Of a DNA stretch of 25,906 nucleotides, positions 14,138-24,685 are shown piece by piece. The notes beneath the pieces are model-generated. The model made no database searches, was not told the DNA's origin, and was given only the letters and a program-made list of their open reading frames with translations. The stretch's first letter is position 1; every line of letters begins with the position of its first letter. Source of the stretch: Deltaproteobacteria bacterium (GTDB lineage: Bacteria; Desulfobacterota; Desulfobaccia; Desulfobaccales; 0-14-0-80-60-11); the NCBI GenBank assembly GCA_023381945.1, contig JAMCQY010000076.1, forward strand, positions 3,552 to 29,457, given 5' to 3'. Position numbers and translations under genes: made by a program.

Positions 14138-15388
14138 ATGAAAAATACCCTCATCGTCATCTCCATCCTCGTGGCGGCCGCGGGGCTCTCTTGGGGCGGT
14201 TGGTTCCTGTATAAAAATTTCCGCGGCGCGAGCCCGGCCTTCGGGCCTCCTTCCCAGGATATTTCCAAGCTGCTGGAAACTGAGCCTTCCCCCTCCCCTG
14301 CCGTCCCTCAGCCGCATACAGCCCTAACGGCTCCGCTGAAGCTGCCGCCGGGATTTGCCATCTCCATTTTTGCCAAAAACCTGGGCAACCCCCGGGTCCT
14401 GTGCCTGGACCCTGACGGCAACCTGCTGGTCAGCCTACCTGGCCAGGGCAAAGTGGTGGCCCTGCCGGACCGCCAGCATAAGGGAGTGGCCTCTGAGGTC
14501 GTCACGGTACTAAAGGGCTTGAAAAGGCCCCACGGCCTGGCCTTCGGTCCTGGGACCGAGCCCAAACTCTATGTAGCCGAAACCACGGAAGTGGCAACCT
14601 ATGATTATGATCCGGAAAAATTGACGGCCACCAATAAGCAGAAAATCATCGACCTGCCAAAGGGCGGACGCCATTTCACCCGTACCCTGCACTTCAAGTC
14701 GCCGCCTCCCCGGCCGCGGCTGTTGATCTCGGTGGGGTCGGACTGCGACACCTGCGTGGAAAAAGACTGGCGCTATGCCTCCATTCTGGTCGCCGAGCCC
14801 GACGGCAGCCATCTCAAGACCTTCGCCTCCGGGCTGCGCAACTCCGTATTCCTGACCTCGCACCCGGTGACCGGCCATGTTTGGGCCACCGAGATGGGCC
14901 GGGATTTCCTGGGCGAAGATTTGCCGCCGGATGAGATCAATATTATCCTGGAAGGGCAGAATTACGGCTGGCCGTACTGCTACGGCAAACGCGTGCATGA
15001 CGGCCGGTTCGACCCCGAAGGCGCCAAAAAGGATTTTTGCAAGTCCACGGTGCCTTCGTATATTGACATTCCAGCCCATAGCGCGCCGCTGGGGCTGGCC
15101 TTCTTCCCGGAGGAGTGGCCCAAGGAGTACCGGTTTAACCTGCTGGTCGCCTATCACGGCTCCTGGAACCGCGCGGTGCCCACGGGTTATAAAGTGGTGC
15201 GCTACAAGCTGGACCAGGCCGGCAATTTCCTGGGCCAAGAAGACTTTATTACCGGCTGGCTGTCGCCTGACGGCGCCTTGGGCCGCCCCGTGGATATCCT
15301 GATTACCGACGACGGCGTGATTTTCATTTCGGATGATAAGGCGGGAGTGGTTTATCGAGTGGTTTATGGAAAGTTGCCTAAGCATTAA
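14138..15388 (+). CDS. PQQ-dependent sugar (sorbosone) dehydrogenase-like protein
   Basis: 416 aa, ATG 14138 with AGGG about 9 bases upstream. Residues 5-26 are a membrane anchor or signal, followed by a Pro/Ser-rich linker (SPSPAVPQP) to about 65. The rest is a six-bladed beta-propeller of the glucose/sorbosone dehydrogenase family: LPPGFAISIFAKNLGNPRVL, GLKRPHGLAFGP, LLISVGSDCDTC, FASGLRNSV, EGQNYGWPYCYG and HSAPLGLAFF are characteristic. Known members oxidise sugars with PQQ in the periplasm, but many relatives have no proven substrate, and no PQQ synthesis genes are in view. It begins 18 bp after the HEPN gene. GC content is host-like. Confidence 0.85.
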   Translation: MKNTLIVISILVAAAGLSWGGWFLYKNFRGASPAFGPPSQDISKLLETEPSPSPAVPQPHTALTAPLKLPPGFAISIFAKNLGNPRVLCLDPDGNLLVSLPGQGKVVALPDRQHKGVASEVVTVLKGLKRPHGLAFGPGTEPKLYVAETTEVATYDYDPEKLTATNKQKIIDLPKGGRHFTRTLHFKSPPPRPRLLISVGSDCDTCVEKDWRYASILVAEPDGSHLKTFASGLRNSVFLTSHPVTGHVWATEMGRDFLGEDLPPDEINIILEGQNYGWPYCYGKRVHDGRFDPEGAKKDFCKSTVPSYIDIPAHSAPLGLAFFPEEWPKEYRFNLLVAYHGSWNRAVPTGYKVVRYKLDQAGNFLGQEDFITGWLSPDGALGRPVDILITDDGVIFISDDKAGVVYRVVYGKLPKH

Positions 15389-15445
15389 TCAAACTTAAAA
15401 GCTGAATAAGTTCACCTTAATCCAACCCAACCCCAGGAGGTTACC

Positions 15446-15658
15446 ATGGAGCAGAAAGAGAAAGCGGAACTGGAAGTCATCTTGGAACCCAATGATGAAG
15501 GCGGCTATACCGCCTCTGTCCCCAGCATACCGGGCTGCGTCAGTAAAGGCGCCACTATTGATGAGACCATTAATAATTTGAAGGAAGGCATCCGGCTATA
15601 TTTAGAAAAAGTGATGGCCCAGGTGGTGACAAACGCCAAGCAACAAGGATTGGCCTAG
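15446..15658 (+). CDS. HicB-like antitoxin-family protein, no HicA beside it
   Basis: 70 aa, ATG 15446 with a very strong AGGAGG Shine-Dalgarno. The fold is that of the HicB/UPF0150 family: EVILEPNDEGGYTASVPSIP, GCVSKGATIDETINNLKEGI and RLYLEKV. HicB proteins inhibit the HicA mRNA interferase, but no HicA-like frame lies next to it and the protein lacks the C-terminal DNA-binding part of longer HicB forms. Lone copies are common, and some act outside toxin-antitoxin systems. It sits 57 bp after the dehydrogenase gene and ends 260 bp before carB. Confidence 0.85.
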   Translation: MEQKEKAELEVILEPNDEGGYTASVPSIPGCVSKGATIDETINNLKEGIRLYLEKVMAQVVTNAKQQGLA

Positions 15659-15727
15659 TTCTTCAGAATGGAGAACATCCGACCCCGGGTGTTCTTGAAA
15701 GCAGGCGGGGGCGTTTATGTGGTATAC

Positions 15728-15760
15728 GGCCCTGCTGCCCGGGAGCGTGACGGCAGGGCC
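15728..15760 (+). other. Hairpin upstream of carB
   Basis: GGCCCTGC (15728-15735) pairs with GCAGGGCC (15753-15760), with two further inner pairs. An A-rich, not T-rich, tract follows, so it is not a standard intrinsic terminator on the plus strand. It lies in the HicB-carB spacer and may be a leader RNA structure. Confidence 0.4.
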
Positions 15761-15811
15761 AGGCAGGAAAAACTGCTGGCTTAACAGCTCTCAAAAGAAT
15801 AAAATTATTGT

Positions 15812-15895
15812 ATGAAGATCATCCAGGCGGTAGCCCGCAGCCGACAGCGGCGGCGGGCGCCGTCTCGGTTTGCCTTCATCACCCGGGCAACGTAA
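15812..15895 (+). CDS. Arg-rich micro-ORF ahead of carB (candidate leader peptide)
   Basis: A 27-codon frame from ATG 15812 to TAA 15893-15895, 23 bp before carB. It has 7 Arg codons, with RSRQRRR at residues 9-15 (CGC, CGA and CGG codons). Overlapping DNA can fold as a nested hairpin (GCCCGC near 15823-15828 with GCGGGC near 15853-15858, inner GCCG/CGGC). Arginine is an end product of the carbamoyl phosphate pathway, so an arginine-sensing leader is conceivable. Against it: no Shine-Dalgarno, and Arg codons are frequent in GC-rich DNA. Confidence 0.25.
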   Translation: MKIIQAVARSRQRRRAPSRFAFITRAT

Positions 15896-15918
15896 AAAGA
15901 TAAAGAATTCGAGATATT

Positions 15919-19194
<3,276 letters not shown>

Positions 19195-19205
19195 ATGCCT
19201 TTGGT

Positions 19206-19235
19206 AGCACAGGCTTTCCAGCCTGTGCTTTTTTT
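19206..19235 (+). terminator. Intrinsic terminator of carB formed by a REP unit
   Basis: AGCACAGGCT (19206-19215) and AGCCTGTGCT (19220-19229) form a perfect 10-bp stem with a TTCC loop, followed by seven T (19229-19235). It starts 12 bp after the carB stop. The core is identical over 22 bp with the REP unit at 3912-3933. Confidence 0.92.
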
Positions 19236-19272
19236 CAATGATTTAAAATACTGATTTTATCAGATTGTAATT

Positions 19273-20667
19273 ATGGATGATCGCATCAAAGAATTAATCG
19301 ATCGACCTACTGAAAGTTTATCAATTGAATTAAAAGGATGGTTTGATCCTGATACACCTGAGGGGAAAGCAAAGATTATTCACGCCTCTATTGCAATGAG
19401 GAATCATGGGGGAGGTTATGTTTTAATTGGGTTTAAAAATGAAACTGGTGAACCAGATTTCGAAAATGCCCCGGAAGATATAAGAAATTTATATCATATT
19501 GATAAAATCCAATGGTTGATCTCTAAGTATTCTTCTGAATCATTCGAAATAAAAATTCATTTTCCATCCTTACGAGGGCAAGATTTCCCTGTATTAGAAA
19601 TTCCTACAGGGGTTAAAACACCAGTCGCCACGAAATCTGTGTTAAAGGCCGATAATGGGAAGAGTCTGATAAGAGAAAACAGTATCTATGTTAGGTCGTT
19701 ATCGTCGAATAATACACCGAGTACTGCTCAGGCAACTTGGAAAGATTTTAATCGACTTATAGAAGTTTGTTTTGAAAATCGTGAGGCAGATATTGGGAGG
19801 TTTTTGCGTAGACATTTAATGGGAATTTCTCCAGAACATCTTAAAGAAATTGCACTTTCTGTAACCGAGGGTTTCAAACCAGACGAAACTATGGAAGACA
19901 AATTAAGGGGGTTTCTTCAAGAATCGGAGGAAAGATTCCTTTATGAGATAGAAAAGCGCAGGTTATCTTTACCCGAGCATGGAGTATGGGAAGTTGTGCT
20001 TATTATTGATGGTGATATTCCACCGCATAATCTCGATAAAAAATTTCTTAATCTTCTTGAATCAAGTAATCCAAATTATACCGGTTGGCCCGTATGGCTT
20101 GATAGTCGCAGTTTTGCTGATGAGACTGCAAGGCCTTATATATTTGAAAATGTCTGGGAGGCTCTTTTAGTTTTCCTGAAGGATACATTGTTTGATAAAA
20201 TTGATTTCATGCGTCTTAGTCCAAAGGGAAAATTTTATCTAAGAAGCGCTTTTGAGGATGATATATCTCTTAATCCTCGCAGACCTGAATCAATGACAGC
20301 ATTGGATTTTGGATTACCAATTCTTCGCACTGCTGAAGCTATAAGTGTAGGACTTGAATTTGCGAAAGGGATGGGATGCAAACCGGAAAAAACCCAATTA
20401 TTTTTCGGTTTTAAATGGTCAAAATTACGTGGGCGTATACTTAGCTCATGGGCTTGGCCAGGTCGTTATATTTCACAATATCGAACTGCATATCAAGACG
20501 AGGTTTTTTTAATTTCCATTGTTCCGTTAGAAACTTCTGAATCGGCTATCCCACAATTTGTTTATAATATTGTGAAGTCATTATTCACAATTTTTGATGG
20601 ATTTGAAATAAGTCTAAAAATTGTTGAAGAATTCGTAAATAACTTATTGCAAAGACGCAATTTTTAA
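19273..20667 (+). CDS. AlbA_2 (Schlafen-type) domain protein with unknown C-terminus, AT-rich
   Basis: 464 aa, ATG 19273, no clear Shine-Dalgarno. Residues about 12-155 resemble the AlbA_2 domain of Schlafen-like proteins: ESLSIELKGWFDP, KAKIIHASIAMRNHGGGYVL, IGFKNETGEPDF and ENSIYVRSL. AlbA_2 proteins bind nucleic acid, and several act as regulators or in antiviral defence. The remaining 300 residues (CFENREADIGRFLRRHLMGI, EERFLYEIEKRRLSLPEHG, VWEVVLIIDGDIPPHN) match nothing I can name, and no helicase or nuclease motif is visible. GC is about 35% in lines I counted, against about 60% for carB, so the gene was probably acquired. It follows the carB terminator directly and ends 12 bp before the next gene. 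Confidence 0.72.
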   Translation: MDDRIKELIDRPTESLSIELKGWFDPDTPEGKAKIIHASIAMRNHGGGYVLIGFKNETGEPDFENAPEDIRNLYHIDKIQWLISKYSSESFEIKIHFPSLRGQDFPVLEIPTGVKTPVATKSVLKADNGKSLIRENSIYVRSLSSNNTPSTAQATWKDFNRLIEVCFENREADIGRFLRRHLMGISPEHLKEIALSVTEGFKPDETMEDKLRGFLQESEERFLYEIEKRRLSLPEHGVWEVVLIIDGDIPPHNLDKKFLNLLESSNPNYTGWPVWLDSRSFADETARPYIFENVWEALLVFLKDTLFDKIDFMRLSPKGKFYLRSAFEDDISLNPRRPESMTALDFGLPILRTAEAISVGLEFAKGMGCKPEKTQLFFGFKWSKLRGRILSSWAWPGRYISQYRTAYQDEVFLISIVPLETSESAIPQFVYNIVKSLFTIFDGFEISLKIVEEFVNNLLQRRNF

Positions 20668-20679
20668 ATATCTACCCCC

Positions 20680-22191
20680 ATGCCCGACGCCATCCTTACA
20701 GAACTAAAGCTGCCCGCCGACGCCCGAATGCTAGGCCTGGTACAGGAATACGTGCGCGGCTTGGCGGAGTTGGCCGGCCTCCCGATCGAGGAGGCCCAAT
20801 CCCTGGCCCTGGGCGTCCGGGAGGCCTGTAGCCGCTGCATTGCCAACGATTTTGATGATGAGGATACCGCAGAATTTACTCTGCGGGGAGAATTAACGCC
20901 GGCCACTCTGACCCTGTCGCTGTGTGACCGGGGCCTGCCCCTGGACCCGGGCGCGAAGGAAGCCGAGCCGCAAACCGGTGAAGAATCCTCCGAACCTGTC
21001 AGCTCACACGGTTACGGCCTGGACCTGATCAATCATTGCGCCGATGAAGTGCGCTGGCTCAACCACGGGCTGGAGGGCAACGAACTGCGCCTCATCAAGT
21101 ACCTCGCCGGGGTCTGCCGCCTGGAAGCGCCTTCGGCCCGGGCTGCCAATCACCAGGATGAGGCCTGCGTGCTGGCAGCGCCGAATTACACCATCCGCCT
21201 GCTGCGGCCGGGAGACGGCCCCCGGGTGGCACAGTTGATGTACCGGGTTTACGGCTATTCCTATTCCAACGAAGATTTTTATTATCCCGACCGGCTCGAT
21301 CACGACTTGGAAACCGGTCGCCACGTGGGCGTGGTGGCGGTGGCCGACACCGGCGAGATCGTCGGGCATGCCGGCATCGAGCGTCCGGACCTGGGGCCTC
21401 TGGCCGAATTGGGACAACTGGCGGTGGCGCCGGCCCACCGCCGGCACGGTTTGCGGAAACTGATGGGAGACCGGCTGCAGGAAGAGATCGGCCGCCTGGG
21501 TCTCACCGGCCTTTACGGCGAGGCCGTCACCGTCCACACCTACAGCCAGGAGGCCAGCGAAAACCGTAACCTGCGCGCCTGCGCCATTAAACTTCTCGAC
21601 TGGCAGGCGCAATTTAAACGAGTCGACAGCCTCCATCCCGGGCTATTGCGAGAGGCTGCCGGCCAGCGGGAAAGCATGGTTCTGTACTTCAAGTACCTGC
21701 AACCGCCAGGTTCGGCGCGGGTCTGCGCCCCCTCCCGGCATCGGCGGATGTTGAGCCGGATTTATGAAAATTTGGGAATTTCCGTGGAATTCCTGGTACC
21801 CAGCGGCCCCACCGGTTTTGGCAAGGTGGCGGTGCATTATGATAAGGCTACCGGCGTCGGCGCCATCCAGGTCAACCGCATCGGCGTCGATACCGTTGCA
21901 GAATGTTATCAAGGGTGGCAGGATTTGACCAAACTCGCCGGAGCCGCGGTCATCGGCCTCGAGCTGCCGCTGGCCCAGGGAGGCACTCCATTTCTCTGTG
22001 ATCTGGCTGAGGAAAACGGCTTCTTTTTTTCCGGTGTAAAGCCGCACTTTGCGACGGACGGGGACTTTTTGCGCCTCCAATACCTCAATGCCGAACTTAA
22101 CCTGGAGCGGCTGCGGATTTATTCCCCCTTTGCCCGGGAACTGCTGGACTATGTCCTGCTTGAGCGGGCGAGGGTAGGACTACCCCGTTGA
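20680..22191 (+). CDS. Fusion of RsbW-like HATPase and GNAT acetyltransferase
   Basis: 503 aa, ATG 20680, 12 bp after the AlbA_2 gene; no Shine-Dalgarno is visible. Residues 1-145 look like the anti-sigma-factor kinase fold (HATPase_c_2): EEAQSLALGVREACSRCIAN (helix of the N box), CDRGLPLDPG (82-91, G1 box) and HGYGLDLINHCADEV (110-124, G2 box). The N-box position that normally holds the Mg-binding Asn appears to be Arg 52, so ATP binding may be lost. Residues 170-335 form a GNAT domain, with LAVAPAHRRHGLRKLMGDRL (247-266) as the acetyl-CoA motif. The last 170 residues resemble a second degenerate GNAT or unknown region. The fused form suggests regulated acetylation in a stress or signalling pathway; the target is unknown. 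GC is host-like. Confidence 0.75.
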   Translation: MPDAILTELKLPADARMLGLVQEYVRGLAELAGLPIEEAQSLALGVREACSRCIANDFDDEDTAEFTLRGELTPATLTLSLCDRGLPLDPGAKEAEPQTGEESSEPVSSHGYGLDLINHCADEVRWLNHGLEGNELRLIKYLAGVCRLEAPSARAANHQDEACVLAAPNYTIRLLRPGDGPRVAQLMYRVYGYSYSNEDFYYPDRLDHDLETGRHVGVVAVADTGEIVGHAGIERPDLGPLAELGQLAVAPAHRRHGLRKLMGDRLQEEIGRLGLTGLYGEAVTVHTYSQEASENRNLRACAIKLLDWQAQFKRVDSLHPGLLREAAGQRESMVLYFKYLQPPGSARVCAPSRHRRMLSRIYENLGISVEFLVPSGPTGFGKVAVHYDKATGVGAIQVNRIGVDTVAECYQGWQDLTKLAGAAVIGLELPLAQGGTPFLCDLAEENGFFFSGVKPHFATDGDFLRLQYLNAELNLERLRIYSPFARELLDYVLLERARVGLPR

Positions 22192-22395
22192 ATTTAACCG
22201 GTTGAGGCAAACAATTATTATCGACTTTATTGGAGAAATAGCTTATCTAGAAAATATAACAGGCAGATAATGATAATGGCTGCCTGAAGATAGTTATGAC
22301 TCTACCGGCACAGGCGGAACGCTTGTGCTACCATTTTTTGCGCCTGCTGAAACAGGCGGTTCCAAAACCTCTGGCCTTTTGGGCAAGGGTTTAAA
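22192..22395. other. Spacer upstream of purF with palindromes
   Basis: The first part (22198-22260) is AT-rich with no gene. CAGGCAG (22260-22266) and CTGCCTG (22280-22286) form a 7-bp hairpin. A diverged REP unit (22306-22332) and a CGCCTG/CAGGCG hairpin (22341-22358) follow. No promoter could be fixed. Confidence 0.5.
22306..22358. repeat. Diverged REP-like doublet before purF
   Basis: GCACAGGCG (22308-22316) pairs with CGCTTGTGC (22320-22328) with one G-U, then a run of six T (22333-22338). On the minus strand it reads ggtagcacaagcgttccgcc, close to the unit at 19203-19229. A second hairpin, CGCCTG/CAGGCG (22341-22358), follows. The pair lies 37 bp before purF. Confidence 0.65.
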
Positions 22396-23895
22396 GTGGA
22401 AACAGAAAACGGAAAACCGAAAACGGAAAACATCCTCATCCGTCAGGATGATGACAAGCCCCGGGAGCATTGCGGCGTCTTCGGCATCTATGGCCATCCT
22501 GAGGCGGCGCGGCTGACGTACTTTGGCCTGTACGCCTTGCAGCACCGGGGCCAGGAGTCCTGCGGCATCGTCACCGGTGACGGGCAACGCGTCCGTCAGC
22601 ACCGGGGTCTGGGTCTGGTGGCCGAGGTCTTCAATCAGCCGCTGCTGGAAACCCTGCCGGGACATCTGGCCATCGGCCATGTACGCTATTCCACCACCGG
22701 CTCCACCAACATCATCAACGCCCAACCCTTCATAGTCCAGCACGGCGGCCAAACCATCGCCATCGCCCACAACGGCACCCTCACCAACGCCAAACAGATC
22801 CGCTGCCGGCTGGAAGCCGAGGGCTCCATCTTCCAGTCCACCATGGACACGGAGGTCATCGTTCACCTCCTGGCGCGGCACCTCCGGGGAGGCCTCATCG
22901 ACCTGATCGACGCCCTGGCCGCGGCCCTGGCCGAGGTGCAGGGCTCTTATTCCCTGGTGCTGGCCACCGAGGATATGGTTATTGCCGCCCGGGACCCCCG
23001 GGGTTTCCGCCCTCTTTGCCTGGGGCGGCTCAACGGCTCCTGGGTCGTGGCCTCCGAGACCTGCGCCCTGGACCTGGTGCAGGCCGACTACTTCCGGGAA
23101 GTGGAGCCTGGCGAGATCCTGGTTTTGGACGCCATCGGCCTCCATTCCCGCAAGCCTTTGGCCCCGGCGCCCCCGAAGCATTGCATCTTCGAGTTTATCT
23201 ATTTCGCCCGGCCTGACAGCCTGGTCTTCGGCCAGAGCGTCTACCTGGTGCGCAAGCGCCTGGGCGCTGCCCTCGCCCGGGAGCATCCCCTCGAAGGCGA
23301 CCTGGTGATGCCTTTCCCCGACTCCGGCACTTATGCCGCCCTGGGCTATGCCGCCGCCACCGGCATCCCCTTCGAGATGGGCGTGATCCGCAACCACTAC
23401 GTGGGCCGCACCTTCATCCAGCCCTCCCAGAGCATGCGGGACTTTTCGGTGCGGGTAAAACTCAATCCGGTGCGGGAGATCCTCAAGGGCCAGCGGGTCA
23501 TCGTCATCGAGGACTCCATTATCCGCGGCACCACCACCCGCTCCCGGGTCAAGTCTCTTAGGGACGCCGGGGCCAAAGAAGTGAGCATGCTGGTGAGTTG
23601 CCCGCCCCACCGCTTCCCCTGCTTCTATGGCATCGACTTCTCCAGCAAGGGTGAGCTCATCGCCGCCCAGCAGGAGATCGATCAAATCCGGAAATTCCTG
23701 GACCTCGATTACCTGGGCTACCTGAGCCTGGGCGGCATGGTGGAGGCCACGCTGATGGATCATGAAACCTTCTGCCTTTCCTGCTTCTCCGGCGACTATC
23801 CGGTGCTGCTGGAAGCTAACTTCTCCAAGACCTGTTTCGAAGAGGATATCTGCGCCCCCGGACCCCTGGAAGGCCGCCCGGTGGTGTGCAAATAA
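22396..23895 (+). CDS. purF: Amidophosphoribosyltransferase, iron-sulfur type
   Basis: 499 aa. PurF makes 5-phosphoribosylamine from PRPP and glutamine, the first step of purine synthesis. The start is GTG 22396 with AAGGG upstream. A propeptide of 25 residues (METENGKPKTENILIRQ...) precedes Cys 26 of CGVFGIYGH, the nucleophile exposed by self-cleavage. The Ntn-glutaminase half shows GHVRYSTTGSTNIINAQPF; the PRTase half shows VIVIEDSIIRGTTT (368-381, PRPP loop). Cys 263, 409, 460 and 463 (CIFEFIYFARPDS, RFPCFYGID, CLSC) match the [4Fe-4S] ligands of the Bacillus-type enzyme. The start codons lie in an A-rich low-complexity stretch. A diverged REP doublet lies upstream. The phosphoesterase gene starts 42 bp downstream. 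Confidence 0.96.
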   Translation: METENGKPKTENILIRQDDDKPREHCGVFGIYGHPEAARLTYFGLYALQHRGQESCGIVTGDGQRVRQHRGLGLVAEVFNQPLLETLPGHLAIGHVRYSTTGSTNIINAQPFIVQHGGQTIAIAHNGTLTNAKQIRCRLEAEGSIFQSTMDTEVIVHLLARHLRGGLIDLIDALAAALAEVQGSYSLVLATEDMVIAARDPRGFRPLCLGRLNGSWVVASETCALDLVQADYFREVEPGEILVLDAIGLHSRKPLAPAPPKHCIFEFIYFARPDSLVFGQSVYLVRKRLGAALAREHPLEGDLVMPFPDSGTYAALGYAAATGIPFEMGVIRNHYVGRTFIQPSQSMRDFSVRVKLNPVREILKGQRVIVIEDSIIRGTTTRSRVKSLRDAGAKEVSMLVSCPPHRFPCFYGIDFSSKGELIAAQQEIDQIRKFLDLDYLGYLSLGGMVEATLMDHETFCLSCFSGDYPVLLEANFSKTCFEEDICAPGPLEGRPVVCK

Positions 23896-23937
23896 CCAAC
23901 GCTTATCACAATTTTTCCGAAAGTCCATCGAGTATCC

Positions 23938-24402
23938 ATGACTGAACACTTAATCGGCGTCATTTCCGACACCCACGGTTTGCTCCGGCCCCAGGCGCAG
24001 CGGGCCTTACAAGGGGTGGAACTCATTTTGCATGCCGGGGATATCGGCGGCCCGGAGATTCTCGCGGCCCTGGAGAAGATCGCTCCGGTCTACCCGGTGC
24101 TGGGCAACACCGATAAAGGCGACTGGGCGCGCAAACTGCCCCAGACCCGGGTTGCGCAAGTGGGCGGGACCCGCCTTTACGTTTTGCACGACCTGCATCT
24201 CCTGGACCTGGACCCCGCGGCGGCCGGCCTCCGGGCGGTGATCTGCGGCCACTCCCATCGTCCCTCCAGTGTTCAAAAAAACGGAGTCCTCTATTTGAAT
24301 CCCGGTTCTGCCGGACCGCGGCGCTTTACTCTGCCGGTCAGCCTGGCCCTGCTGCGGGTATCGGGCCACTCGCTGTCAACCGAGCTCATCGATCTGAAAT
24401 AA
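23938..24402 (+). CDS. YfcE/MJ0936-type metallophosphoesterase
   Basis: 154 aa, ATG 23938 with a weak Shine-Dalgarno. All motifs of the calcineurin-like fold are present: DTH (11-13), GD (34-35), GNTD (56-59), a His at 84 (LHD) and GHSH (104-107), which bind two metal ions. Small members of this family hydrolyse phosphodiesters such as bis-pNPP in vitro, and the natural substrate is often unknown. Length (150-165 aa) fits. It is 42 bp downstream of purF and probably in the same transcript, but no link to purine synthesis is known. Confidence 0.92.
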   Translation: MTEHLIGVISDTHGLLRPQAQRALQGVELILHAGDIGGPEILAALEKIAPVYPVLGNTDKGDWARKLPQTRVAQVGGTRLYVLHDLHLLDLDPAAAGLRAVICGHSHRPSSVQKNGVLYLNPGSAGPRRFTLPVSLALLRVSGHSLSTELIDLK

Positions 24403-24412
24403 GGCGCGCCGT

Positions 24413-24547
24413 TATAGCGATTGCCAAAAACAATTTCTTGTAGGGGCGCACCCGCGTGTGCGCCCTCCTGCGGGCGGACACATGGGTCCGCCCCTACAAT
24501 CCCTCGGGTTATCGGAAAAAACTTTTGGCAAACGCTATAGCTGTCAG
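24413..24547. mobile_element. MITE-like element with terminal inverted repeats, copy 2
   Basis: The left end is tatagcgattgccaaaaa (24413-24430) and the right end ttttggcaaacgctatagc (24523-24541). Inside, GTAGGGGCG (about 24440-24448) pairs with CGCCCCTAC (about 24489-24497), enclosing two smaller hairpins (GCGCACCCGCGTGTGCGC and GGGCGGACACATGGGTCCGC). The left end equals the inverted right end of the element at 11388-11567 over 18 bases, so the two copies are in opposite orientation. No protein is encoded. Confidence 0.65.
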
Positions 24548-24685
24548 CTTTCAGCGGTCAGCCAAGATTACTTCCAGCCTGCCCCCAAGTAGCTAATTTT
24601 CGATGAAAACTGGCAACCCTTGCGCTTTTGAGAGAGATTGTGTAGGGTTGAGCCGATTGTCATCTTTTTCCCGGAGGTCTCACCG
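24548..24685. other. Spacer upstream of lipoprotein gene
   Basis: No gene is visible. It contains gtcagctttcagcggtcagc next to the element end and the Shine-Dalgarno GGAGGT (24672-24677) of the lipoprotein gene. A promoter must lie here or in the element. Confidence 0.4.

Noticed and set aside
15668..15784. 38-codon plus-strand frame between hicB-like gene and carB
   Set aside because: No ribosome site, no recognisable motif, and it overlaps a hairpin; kept only as a remark.
22294..23949. 551-aa minus-strand frame opposite purF
   Set aside because: Shadow of purF caused by GC-rich third positions; the sequence is Gly/His/Asp-rich with no domain, and purF motifs are intact.
24440..24497. Palindromes inspected as a CRISPR array
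   Set aside because: No regularly spaced identical repeats with unique spacers; these are nested hairpins.
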